A stretch of 64,000 bases of DNA from Rhodococcus sp. ABRD24. GTDB taxonomy: Bacteria > Actinomycetota > Actinomycetes > Mycobacteriales > Mycobacteriaceae. The position numbers and the translations under genes are program-made. The stretch lies in NCBI RefSeq assembly GCF_004328705.1, contig NZ_CP035319.1:3906001-3970000 (forward strand), written 5' to 3'. Of the stretch, positions 26,836 through 34,348 are shown in pieces. The notes under the pieces were generated by a model that ran no database searches, was not told the DNA's origin, and saw only the letters and a list, made by a program, of their open reading frames with translations. The first letter of the stretch is position 1. Every line of letters begins with the position of its first letter.

Positions 26836-26920
26836 CGGGCGCTGGGCGCCCGACAGTCGGATACTTCGAGCCCGGGTACCTTCCGTTCCTTTCGGGGACC
26901 GTGAAGGTGCCCGGGCTTTC
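26836..26920 (+). terminator. Double hairpin downstream of sucCD
   Basis: First a perfect 7-bp stem (CGGGCGC, 3-nt loop, 26836-26852), then a stem of 14 matches in 15 (arm AGCCCGGGTACCTTC at 26869-26883, partner 26903-26917, 19-nt loop). The second is the better terminator candidate. It separates sucD from the convergent yigZ. Confidence 0.7.
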
Positions 26921-26959
26921 CCGTGCGCGCGGGATAGCCCCGGCCCGGCCCGGCTCGGA

Positions 26960-27583
26960 TCAAAGATCGACCCACATCTCCCCGGCCGGTTCGAGATCGC
27001 CCGTTCCGGACGTGACGGCGGCGACGACGGCAGTCAGCTCGGACGCGTCCTGGGCGGCGAGGGTGAGGACCGCCCGCAGCCCGTACACGGTCTCGATGAC
27101 CGTCACCCCGCGGCTGCGTAGGTCCGCCTCCACGCGTCCCGCCGAGCCGTGATCTATTGCGAGCGTGAACAACTCCCGTCGGTCGCGGGTCAGGAGCGTG
27201 GCGGCGTCGACGGCGGCGACGACCGCTCCCGAGTAGGCGCGGACCAGTCCGCCGGCGCCGAGTTTGATGCCCCCGAAGTAGCGGGTCACGACCACTGCGA
27301 CATCGACCAGCTCCCGGGTGCGCAGCACCTGCAGCATCGGCACGCCCGCGGTGCCGCCCGGTTCGCCGTCGTCATGGGACCTTTCGACGCGGTCGCTCGC
27401 GTTGTTGCCGATGATGTAGGCGGAGCAGTGGTGCCGTGCGTCGGGATACTGCCGGCGCTGCTCGTCGAGGAATCCCTGGGCCGCAGCGGGGTCGTCGACT
27501 CGGCGCAGCACGGCGATGAAACGAGAGTGCTTCACCTCGGTCTCGGCGACGGCGTCGGCTCCGGCGGGCAGCGTGAAGGGCAT
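26960..27583 (-). CDS. yigZ: YigZ/IMPACT (UPF0029) family protein
   Basis: Protein of 207 residues. The N-terminal UPF0029 domain carries KHSRFIAVL, HHCSAYIIG, DDGEPGGTAGVPMLQ and VVVTRYFGGIKLGAGGLVRAYS; a smaller C-terminal ferredoxin-like domain follows. Family members are linked to translation control and possibly nucleic-acid binding; the precise bacterial role is not settled. No signal peptide. It is convergent with sucCD. Confidence 0.93.
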   Translation of the reverse strand: MPFTLPAGADAVAETEVKHSRFIAVLRRVDDPAAAQGFLDEQRRQYPDARHHCSAYIIGNNASDRVERSHDDGEPGGTAGVPMLQVLRTRELVDVAVVVTRYFGGIKLGAGGLVRAYSGAVVAAVDAATLLTRDRRELFTLAIDHGSAGRVEADLRSRGVTVIETVYGLRAVLTLAAQDASELTAVVAAVTSGTGDLEPAGEMWVDL

Positions 27584-27720
27584 GGTTCATCTTCCCGTGC
27601 GCAAGTCCGGCGTTCGGATGTGCCTGCGTCGTGACCGGGTCGTGGACACCTTTACCGATGAGATGCGCAGCGTAGGGGGGTAGCGTTCATGGGGTTTGGA
27701 TTCGTCGACTAGGAGCAGAC

Positions 27721-28677
27721 ATGACTTTCACCGGCGGAGGGTCCGACTACGACCCGTCATCGCAGGCGTCGGCCGAGGGGGACACGAAGGCACTGCCGTT
27801 CTATCTCGGAATCGCGGTCCTCGCGCTCGGCGTCGCGAATTTTCTACTCGGGTTCGCTCCATACCTGAAGAACTCCTCGAGCGGATTCGGGATCAGCGTG
27901 GTCGCCTCGTCCAATGCGTTCTCCTCCCTGGGTGTCGTCCCGATCTCGCTCCTGCTTCTGGGCGGGCTGCTGTCCGGGCTGGCGTTGCTGCCCGGGCAGT
28001 CGTACACGGGTCCCGCGGCCGCGGCATCCCTGGTCGGCTTCCTCGTTGCATTCGCACTGATGCTCAACATCGGTAGCGGTGCGAGCCTCGCCGCTGGTGG
28101 CATCGCGATCCTGGTCCTCGGCTTCCTCCAGGCTGCGGCGGCCATATCGGGGGTCCTGTTCGGTGCGGGCCTGGTGAAGGCGCCGGCAATGCGCCCGGCC
28201 CCGAGCCAGCCGCACACTGCGTATGGACATCCGCAGGCATACGGCGGGCCGCAGGGTTACGGGCCGGCGCAGGGCTACGGCCAGTCGCAGGGCTACGGGC
28301 CGGCGCAGGGTTATGGCGCTCCGCAGGGCTACAACCAGCCACAGGGTTACCACCAGCCACAGGGTTACGGCCAGTCGCAGGGCTATGGCGCTCCGCAGGG
28401 TTACGGCCAGCAGAGCGGGGCGTCCCAACCCGGTTACGCGCCCCAGCAGGGGCAACAGCAGGCGCAGGGCTACGGGCAGTTCCAGGCCGGCCAGCACTCG
28501 GCGTACCAGTCGCCTGCGCAGCAGTCGCCGTCCCAGCAGTCGTCGCCGTCCCAATCACGGCCGTCCGAGCCGCAGGGGCCGTCCGCCGAGCGTCCCGCTG
28601 ACCCGACCAATGCTCCCACCCAGGCGTTCGGGGCTCAGCCCCAGAATCCGCAGGCGGAGAGCGAGGACGAGAAGTAG
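27721..28677 (+). CDS. DUF5336 membrane protein with QGYG-repeat tail (Rv0954-like)
   Basis: Protein of 318 residues. Four membrane helices (about 26-47, 70-91, 99-117, 121-147) match DUF5336 and M. tuberculosis Rv0954, whose paratuberculosis homologue was described as a 34-kDa antigen. The C-terminal half is a low-complexity tail with many (G/A)xQGYG units, then Gln/Ser/Pro-rich sequence ending in acidic residues. AGGAG precedes the ATG. Such disordered tails in mycobacterial envelope proteins often mediate protein contacts at poles or septa, which is inference here. It is followed by the DUF6350 gene, as in M. tuberculosis. Confidence 0.88.
   Translation: MTFTGGGSDYDPSSQASAEGDTKALPFYLGIAVLALGVANFLLGFAPYLKNSSSGFGISVVASSNAFSSLGVVPISLLLLGGLLSGLALLPGQSYTGPAAAASLVGFLVAFALMLNIGSGASLAAGGIAILVLGFLQAAAAISGVLFGAGLVKAPAMRPAPSQPHTAYGHPQAYGGPQGYGPAQGYGQSQGYGPAQGYGAPQGYNQPQGYHQPQGYGQSQGYGAPQGYGQQSGASQPGYAPQQGQQQAQGYGQFQAGQHSAYQSPAQQSPSQQSSPSQSRPSEPQGPSAERPADPTNAPTQAFGAQPQNPQAESEDEK
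28229..28413 (+). repeat. 18-bp-period coding repeat (QGYG units)
   Basis: About ten imperfect units of a CAGGGYTAYGG-centred sequence encode the Gln-Gly-Tyr-Gly tail of the DUF5336 protein. Spacing is regular but there are no unique spacers, so it is a protein repeat rather than CRISPR. Copy number may vary between strains. Confidence 0.8.
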
Positions 28678-28749
28678 CTGCGCCGGACGTACACCACGAC
28701 TCGGCGCGCCTGAGTGGTGCCGCCGGGTGTAGGTGCGACCCTCGAATCG

Positions 28750-30333
28750 ATGAGTTCTCTGCTGAGTCGCGGCGCCCGCGGCGACACCTCCTCCCGTTCC
28801 GGCCCGACCCGAGACCAGACACGTGAGCTGCTCACGGTTGCGGTGCGCCCCGCGGCCATGGCTGTGGTGCTGTTCTCCGCTGTCGTTATTGTCACTCTGG
28901 TCGCCTCGAACAGCGACCTCACCGGAACTTTCGGTGCCATCGCTGCGAGCTGGCTGGCGCTGCACCAGGTTTCGTTGACCATCACCGGTGCGCCGCTGGC
29001 GATCCTGCCATTGCTGCCGACCGCGATCCTGATGTGGGCCGTGGGACGTGGCTGTGCCCGCGCGGTCACCCCGCGCACATCGCTGCCCGAGGCACTTCGG
29101 GTCGTGGGTGCGGCCGTGGCCGGTCCGCTCGTGATGACGTTGATCGCGCTCGCCGTCGTCTCCGACGCCGCGACCGTCATAGCCCTCTCGCCGCCGAGCG
29201 CTCCCGAGGCATCGGGTTGGACGATAGGCATCCACCTTGTTGCGGCATCCGCTGGCATCGCCGCGGTGATCGGCAGGGCCGAATGTGAGCGGCTCGGCCT
29301 GCCCGACTGGCTCCCGATGGCCGTCCGTTCCGCGGTTCGTGCGTCGGGGCTGCTCCTGGCCGCGGGTGGCCTCGCTACCGTCGCGTCGCTGGTGCTGTCG
29401 TGGTCCGAGGTCGGGGCGCTGATCGACGAGGGCGGCGGTGTGATGGGAATGCTGGGGCTGACCGTCCTGTCGGTGCTGTACCTGCCGAATGTCGCGGTCG
29501 GTGCCGCCGCGGTGCTGACCGGTGGCACGGTTCATGTCGGTGGTTCTTCGCTGAGTCTGTTCGACATCCTGCCCGGAGCGGTGCCGCCCATGCCGGTGCT
29601 GGGCGGCATCCCGACCGAGCTGGCGGGATCCGGGTGGCCGATCCTGCTGGCGGTGCCGGTGATCGTCGGTGCCTTGTTGGGGCGTGACTGTGGCCGACTG
29701 CGGCTGCCACCCGTGGAAACCTCGTACGCCGTGCTGATTGCGGCTGCGAGCGTCGGCGTCGCGGCCGCGGCAGTCGGATACGCGGGCGGCGGCGAGGTGG
29801 GCGCCTTCGGCTTTGTCGGTGTCGAGTGGTGGGCGTTCGGCCTGGTCACCTTCGGTTGGCTGGCACTGCCCGGCGTGGCCGTCGCGCTGCTCCTCACCTT
29901 GCGGGGCGGCGTCCGGTCCGACAGCGCGGACGTCGGTGAGGCATCCGCGGAGGAAGTGGCCGACAGCGGTGCGATCACTCCGATCGAGGTCGTCGATGCT
30001 GTCGCGGCGCCGGTTCTTCGTTACCGGTCCGGGGACGAGTCCGGCGAGGCGACAGCGCTCCCGGAAGGCGAGGTCGCAGGCGAGTCCCCGACAGCTGACG
30101 GCACCGTAGAGGCCACCGAAGCCACCGAGGTCGTCGAGAACGACACGGAAGGCAGGGAAGGCAAGGAAGGCAAGGAAGGCACGGAACACGAGGCCGACAC
30201 GATCGTCGACGCCGAAGTCGTGGCGGTGATCGAGGAGGACCTGACACCGGTTGCGGAGGCTGCGGACGGCGCGGAGGCTCCGGAAGCACGGGAAGGCGAC
30301 CTGCCGGACAGCCCGGTGACTCCCAGAGACTAG
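28750..30333 (+). CDS. DUF6350 polytopic membrane protein (Rv0955-like)
   Basis: About 527 residues: a short cytoplasmic N-terminus, then 9-10 hydrophobic segments up to about residue 390, and an acidic, low-complexity C-terminal tail with a lysine/glutamate microrepeat (GREGKEGKEG). Placement between the DUF5336 gene and purN, and overall form, match Rv0955. Function unknown. ATG 28750 is preferred to GTG 28714 because the intervening residues lack coding character. The tail may dock partners on the cytoplasmic side. Confidence 0.82.
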   Translation: MSSLLSRGARGDTSSRSGPTRDQTRELLTVAVRPAAMAVVLFSAVVIVTLVASNSDLTGTFGAIAASWLALHQVSLTITGAPLAILPLLPTAILMWAVGRGCARAVTPRTSLPEALRVVGAAVAGPLVMTLIALAVVSDAATVIALSPPSAPEASGWTIGIHLVAASAGIAAVIGRAECERLGLPDWLPMAVRSAVRASGLLLAAGGLATVASLVLSWSEVGALIDEGGGVMGMLGLTVLSVLYLPNVAVGAAAVLTGGTVHVGGSSLSLFDILPGAVPPMPVLGGIPTELAGSGWPILLAVPVIVGALLGRDCGRLRLPPVETSYAVLIAAASVGVAAAAVGYAGGGEVGAFGFVGVEWWAFGLVTFGWLALPGVAVALLLTLRGGVRSDSADVGEASAEEVADSGAITPIEVVDAVAAPVLRYRSGDESGEATALPEGEVAGESPTADGTVEATEATEVVENDTEGREGKEGKEGTEHEADTIVDAEVVAVIEEDLTPVAEAADGAEAPEAREGDLPDSPVTPRD

Positions 30334-30388
30334 GCTCTAACCCGGCCCGTGATCCGGCCGGACCGTCTCGAAAACCAGGAGTAGTGCG

Positions 30389-31030
30389 CTGACTGCCACG
30401 CGTGACCAGCTGCGGCCCACGGTGCCCGCTCGGATCGTCGTACTCGCATCGGGGACAGGCAGCCTGCTGGAGGCACTCATCGCCGCCACCCGCGTCGACG
30501 GTTACCCCGCGAGCATCGTCGCGGTCGGCGTCGACCGCGAATGCGGCGCGACGGCGCACGCCGACGCCGCCGGTATCGAGCACTTCCGGGTTGTGCTGCG
30601 CGATCACGCCGACCGCGGTGCGTGGGATGTCGCGCTCACCGAGGCCGTCGGCGCGCACCAGCCGGACCTGATCGTCAGCGCCGGGTTCATGAAGATCCTC
30701 GGCCCCGCGTTCCTCGATCGCTTCGGCGGCCGGATCATCAACACGCATCCCGCGTTGCTGCCCTCGTTCCCCGGTGCGCACGCGGTCTCCGACGCCCTCG
30801 CATACGGCGTCAAGGTCACCGGGTCGACCGTGCACCTGGTCGACGGTGGTGTGGACACCGGTCCGATCCTGGCGCAAGAGCCCGTGGTGGTGCATGCCGA
30901 CGACGACGAGTCGGCGCTGCACGAGCGCATCAAGACTGTTGAGCGTCGACTGCTGGCCGTGGTCGTGGCCGAAGTCGCCCTCCGAGGTGTTGTTTCCGAC
31001 GGACGAAAGGCCGTGATCCCAAGTGAGTGA
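30389..31030 (+). CDS. purN: Phosphoribosylglycinamide formyltransferase
   Basis: GART enzyme of purine synthesis, using 10-formyl-THF. Motifs: [14 protein letters not shown] at the N-terminus, catalytic region [18 protein letters not shown] (Asn, His) and [16 protein letters not shown] (Asp). The first in-frame GTG is 30422 (202 residues), but it has no ribosome site. A perfect AGGAG at 30377-30381 is 7 nt from CTG 30389, which adds an N-terminus ([15 protein letters not shown]) similar in form to the M. tuberculosis one. The CTG start is therefore chosen, with reserve. The stop overlaps purH by 8 bp. Confidence 0.9.
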   Translation: MTATRDQLRPTVPARIVVLASGTGSLLEALIAATRVDGYPASIVAVGVDRECGATAHADAAGIEHFRVVLRDHADRGAWDVALTEAVGAHQPDLIVSAGFMKILGPAFLDRFGGRIINTHPALLPSFPGAHAVSDALAYGVKVTGSTVHLVDGGVDTGPILAQEPVVVHADDDESALHERIKTVERRLLAVVVAEVALRGVVSDGRKAVIPSE

Positions 31031-32636
31031 ACGCAAGGCAGTGCGCCGAGCACTGGTCAGCGTCTACGACAAGACCGGCCTGGTCGAACTGGCCACCGGC
31101 CTGCACCAGGCCGGTGTCGAGCTGGTCTCCACCGGCTCCACCGCCGCCACGATCGCGGACGCCGGTATTCCGGTGACGCCGGTCGAGGCGTTGACGGGCT
31201 TCCCCGAGTGCCTCGAGGGCCGGGTCAAGACGCTGCACCCCCGCGTGCACGCCGGCGTCCTCGCCGACACCCGCAAGGCCGAGCACCTTGCGCAGCTCGA
31301 GGAACTGGGTATCGAGGCGTTCCAGCTGGTGGTCGTCAACCTGTACCCCTTCACCCAGACCGTCGCCTCGGGTGCCACCCCGGACGAGTGCGTCGAGCAG
31401 ATCGATATCGGCGGACCATCGATGGTCCGGGCCGCCGCGAAGAACCACCCGTCGGTGGCGGTGGTCGTGAACCCCGAGAAGTACGACGACGTCCTGGCCG
31501 CGGTCGCGGCCGGCGGCTTCACGCTCGCCGAGCGCACCGCGCTGGCGGCGCAGGCGTTCCAGCACACCGCGTCCTACGATGTCGCGGTCGCGTCCTGGAT
31601 GACGTCGACGCTGGTCGAGTCGGTTGCGAGCGAAGCGACGGGGGATTCTGAACAGGCGAGCGAAGCGACGGGGGATTCTGAACTGTCGCAGTTTCCCGAG
31701 TGGGTCGGTGCGACGTGGGAGCGTTCCGCGGTGCTGCGCTACGGCGAGAACCCGCACCAGGCGGCGGCACTGTACGACAGCCCGGCTGGTCCGGCGGGCC
31801 TCGCGCAGGCGAAGCAGTTGCACGGCAAGGAGATGTCGTACAACAACTACACCGACGGTGATGCCGCATGGCGCGCCGCGTTCGACCATGCCGAGCCGGC
31901 GGTCGCGATCATCAAGCACGCCAACCCGTGCGGCATCGCGGTAGGCGCAGACATTGCCGAGGCGCACCGCAAGGCGCACGCCTGCGATCCGGTGAGTGCG
32001 TTCGGTGGCGTCATCGCCGCCAATCGTGAGGTCACCGTCGAGATGGCCGAGCAGGTCGCGGACATCTTCACCGAGGTCGTCATCGCGCCGTCCTATGCGG
32101 CCGGCGCCGTCGAGGTCCTGGCCCGCAAGAAGAACGTGCGCGTCCTCGAGGCCGCCGCTCCCACCGAGACCGGCATCGAGCTGCGGCCGATTTCCGGTGG
32201 CATGCTGCTGCAGGAGCGTGACGTCCTCGACGCCGAGGGTGACAACCCGGCCAACTGGACGCTGGTCGTCGGTGAGGCCGCGGACGCGAAGACCCTTGCG
32301 GATCTCGGGTTCGCCTGGCGGGCATGCCGTGCCGTGAAGTCCAACGCGATTCTGCTCGCGAACGACGGCGCCTCGGTGGGCGTCGGCATGGGCCAGGTCA
32401 ACCGCGTCGATTCGGCGCACCTCGCGGTGCAGCGGGCCGGTGACCGCGCCAAGGGTTCGGTGGCCGCGTCCGACGCGTTCTTCCCGTTCCCCGACGGACT
32501 GCAGGTCCTGCTCGACGCTGGCGTCCGCGCAGTCGTCCAGCCGGGTGGCTCGGTCCGCGACAACGAGGTCATCGAGGCCGCCCGCGAGGCCGGCGTCACC
32601 CTCTACCTGACCGGTGCGCGCCACTTCGCGCACTGA
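31023..32636 (+). CDS. purH: Bifunctional AICAR formyltransferase/IMP cyclohydrolase
   Basis: Last two steps of IMP synthesis in one 537-residue protein. The N-terminal IMP cyclohydrolase (MGS-like) domain spans about 1-200 ([28 protein letters not shown]), the AICAR transformylase domain about 225-537 ([45 protein letters not shown]). Between the domains, residues 202-221 are two copies of a 10-residue unit encoded by a 30-bp tandem repeat. The total is about 14 residues longer than the M. tuberculosis protein. Start GTG 31023 overlaps the purN end, so the two genes are coupled. Confidence 0.97.
   Translation: MSERKAVRRALVSVYDKTGLVELATGLHQAGVELVSTGSTAATIADAGIPVTPVEALTGFPECLEGRVKTLHPRVHAGVLADTRKAEHLAQLEELGIEAFQLVVVNLYPFTQTVASGATPDECVEQIDIGGPSMVRAAAKNHPSVAVVVNPEKYDDVLAAVAAGGFTLAERTALAAQAFQHTASYDVAVASWMTSTLVESVASEATGDSEQASEATGDSELSQFPEWVGATWERSAVLRYGENPHQAAALYDSPAGPAGLAQAKQLHGKEMSYNNYTDGDAAWRAAFDHAEPAVAIIKHANPCGIAVGADIAEAHRKAHACDPVSAFGGVIAANREVTVEMAEQVADIFTEVVIAPSYAAGAVEVLARKKNVRVLEAAAPTETGIELRPISGGMLLQERDVLDAEGDNPANWTLVVGEAADAKTLADLGFAWRACRAVKSNAILLANDGASVGVGMGQVNRVDSAHLAVQRAGDRAKGSVAASDAFFPFPDGLQVLLDAGVRAVVQPGGSVRDNEVIEAAREAGVTLYLTGARHFAH
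31626..31685 (+). repeat. Two 30-bp tandem repeats inside purH
   Basis: Units at 31626-31655 and 31656-31685 differ at one base. Each begins GCGAGCGAAGCGACGGGGG and encodes ASEATGDSE(Q/L) in the purH frame. They lie in the linker between the two catalytic domains, where an in-frame insert is tolerated. Confidence 0.9.
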
Positions 32637-32680
32637 TCCACCGTTCTACTGCGCTCCCTCGTCGGGTTCGCGAGCCTTTG

Positions 32681-32929
32681 TCAGGCCGCGATTCCCGACG
32701 GGGGAGCGTTGTGCTTGGCGGACTCGACCAGTGCGCGGGCCTTGGCGTCGTCGGTGCCCGAAATGACGAGACGGGCCGCGCCGCGCGCGAGCAGCTCACT
32801 GATCAGAGCGGCCGCGGCAGCGTCCTGGCCGACGCCGATGTGGCTGAGGTCGATGGTGATCGCGTGCCCGGTGAGGTCGCCGGGGAGTTTCTGGGTCGGG
32901 GCGCTCAGTGCGCCGAGTCGAAGCTTCAT
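32681..32929 (-). CDS. Small protein of unknown function
   Basis: Protein of 82 residues starting at ATG 32929, which has AGGAG 7 nt upstream; this start is clearly better than the in-frame ATG at 32989. The sequence alternates beta strand (HAITIDLSHIGV, RLVISG) and helix (DAAAAALISELLARG, DAKARALVESA), which would suit a small alpha/beta fold such as STAS, but no family is certain. Convergent with purH. Upstream lies an unusual leader with a terminator hairpin and a possible small ORF. Confidence 0.6.
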   Translation of the reverse strand: MKLRLGALSAPTQKLPGDLTGHAITIDLSHIGVGQDAAAAALISELLARGAARLVISGTDDAKARALVESAKHNAPPSGIAA

Positions 32930-32974
32930 GATGGTTCTCCTGAACTGTGTATCGGTACAAGCTGTCCCGAGGTA

Positions 32975-33015
32975 GAAAAAGAAGGGCACCCGAGGCGATG
33001 CGCCTTCGGGTGCCC
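32975..33015 (-). terminator. Intrinsic terminator or attenuator hairpin
   Basis: Ten-bp perfect stem (GGGCACCCGA at 32984-32993, complement 33006-33015) continued by a 4-bp inner stem with one bulge and an ATG loop. Read on the minus strand it is followed by TTCTTTTTC, a classical U-tract and rare in this genome. It lies 32 nt after the small ORF at 33047-33154 and before the 82-residue gene, so it may end a short transcript or attenuate the downstream gene. Confidence 0.75.
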
Positions 33016-33046
33016 GAAAAATGATCCGGTTAAGGAAATCTCATTC

Positions 33047-33154
33047 TCAGGGCCACCGTTCGAAGGATGCGTGGCTGTGCCATGCCGGTACGGCGAAAAA
33101 TACGTGCTTGTCGAATGCTTTGATTGCATGCATTGCTGTCTTCGTGACGCGCAT
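33047..33154 (-). CDS. Possible 35-residue small protein or leader peptide
   Basis: Thirty-five codons from ATG 33154 to TGA, with a purine-rich AGAGAGG about 10 nt upstream. The peptide begins MRVTKTAMHAIKAFDKHVFF and is rich in His, Phe, Trp and Lys, unlike out-of-frame translations of GC-rich DNA. The surrounding DNA is visibly richer in A and T. A terminator follows its stop. No homologue recognised. It could be a real small protein, a leader peptide for the 82-residue gene, or chance. Confidence 0.35.
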   Translation of the reverse strand: MRVTKTAMHAIKAFDKHVFFAVPAWHSHASFERWP

Positions 33155-33261
33155 CGTGACCGTACCTCTCTCGTGCGTACCCTCTGGTTAACGGAAGACG
33201 ATACAGCAGTTACCGCGTGGCGACATCTCTGTTTTGCGCCGAACGTATCGCGGAGGGTCCG

Positions 33262-34230
33262 TCAGAGGCTGGCGAGCCAGTCCTCGAAGCCGTTCGTGAA
33301 CTCGGTGGACCAGGGCAGCAGCTCGATGTAGTCGGCTCCGGTGGAGGCCGCGTCGCCGAGTTCCTTGAGAACATGATTGGCCGTCGTCATCCGCACCGAC
33401 GTCAAGGAGGTGTGGGCGAGTGCGGCGTCGAGTGCATCGACGTCGGCGCAGTCGAGTTGGATGTCCTTCGCGGAGCAACTGGTGATCACGGGCATGCCGA
33501 TCGGCAGGCGGCCCGCGAGCTCGCGTGGGTCGAGCGCGTCCTCCTCAGCGAGGGCGCGAGCATTTGCCGGCACCAGTCCGGCGGCGCGCAGCGGGTCGGG
33601 CAGGTCATCGCTGAGTGTCGCGTCCGTGCGTAGGGACTCGACGGCGCCCGCGAGCGCGAGACGCAGCTCGTCGGCGAGGTGCACGGGAAGCTGTCCGGCG
33701 CCGACGACCGCGGTGAGTTGCCCGTCGATCTGCGTGGTGAGCAGGTCCAGCAAACGCACGCTCAACGGCTCGAGCAGGCCCAGTCCCGCGACATTCGCAC
33801 CGCTGTCGGCGAGCGTGAGGGCGATCAGGGCGCCCTCGCTGTGTCCGATCACGAACACGCGGTCGGCGTCGATACCGGGCCGTCTCGCGAGAAACCGCAG
33901 GCCAGCCGACGCCGCATCCACGAATGTCGAGAACCCGAGGTCACCGATGTCCTCGATGTCGTACGGGCCCAACCCCGTGGAGCCGCTGCCGAGCTTGTCG
34001 TAACGCAGGCTCGCGAAGCCGTTGCGCTCGAGGACGTCGGCGAGGAATTCGAGGGTACCGATCGGGCCCGGTAGCAGCGCGCTGTCGCCATTGCGGTCGG
34101 TGGGCCCGCTGCCTGCGAGAAGTAGTACCGCAGGTGCCGAGTCCGCGCTGCCGGGGATGCCGCCGGGCATGCGGAGGCTTCCGTGCAGGGTGATGTCGCC
34201 GGTGGAAAACGTGATCTCGGTGTCGGCCAT
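33262..34230 (-). CDS. Alpha/beta hydrolase
   Basis: Protein of 322 residues with the serine hydrolase fold. The oxyanion region is VLLLAGSGPTDRNGD, the nucleophile elbow GHSEGAL around residue 149, and a late His is in TANHVLK. No signal peptide or lipobox. Substrate unknown; the GSGPTDRNGD pattern resembles the acyl-peptide/esterase-like DLH group. Divergent from the AAA ATPase gene. The upstream region carries a perfect 20-bp palindrome 20 bp before its ATG, so it is probably repressor-controlled. Confidence 0.88.
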   Translation of the reverse strand: MADTEITFSTGDITLHGSLRMPGGIPGSADSAPAVLLLAGSGPTDRNGDSALLPGPIGTLEFLADVLERNGFASLRYDKLGSGSTGLGPYDIEDIGDLGFSTFVDAASAGLRFLARRPGIDADRVFVIGHSEGALIALTLADSGANVAGLGLLEPLSVRLLDLLTTQIDGQLTAVVGAGQLPVHLADELRLALAGAVESLRTDATLSDDLPDPLRAAGLVPANARALAEEDALDPRELAGRLPIGMPVITSCSAKDIQLDCADVDALDAALAHTSLTSVRMTTANHVLKELGDAASTGADYIELLPWSTEFTNGFEDWLASL

Positions 34231-34249
34231 GTTCAGTGTCTATCAGAGG

Positions 34250-34269
34250 TCTGACAGACGTCTGTCAGA
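34250..34269. promoter_or_regulatory. Perfect 20-bp palindromic operator
   Basis: TCTGACAGACGTCTGTCAGA is self-complementary over all 20 bases. Its ends overlap two direct copies of TCAGAGGTCT (34243-34252 and 34265-34274). It lies between the divergent hydrolase and AAA-ATPase genes. The form suits a TetR- or MarR-type dimer; no such regulator gene is adjacent. Confidence 0.65.
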
Positions 34270-34348
34270 GGTCTATTCGGGCACAGTGGTCACACCCGAC
34301 GGTATGGGCCGTCCAGGTGCCGAATCCCCCGAACACTCGTAGCTTGGA

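Larger units (their letters stand above)
32930..33261. other. AT-richer 332-bp intergenic region
   Basis: Between the ends of two minus-strand genes. It contains the hairpin/U-tract and the 35-codon ORF listed separately. The part from 33016 to 33240 has many A/T runs compared with the rest of the window. A promoter for the downstream 82-residue gene is expected here; no unambiguous -35/-10 pair seen. Confidence 0.5.

Noticed and set aside
28229..28413. Regularly spaced repeat suggestive of CRISPR
   Set aside because: It is in frame with and encodes the QGYG tail of the DUF5336 protein; there are no unique spacers or cas genes.
31626..31685. Insertion sequence or transposon remnant in purH
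   Set aside because: No terminal inverted repeats, no target duplication and the reading frame is kept; a small tandem repeat explains it.
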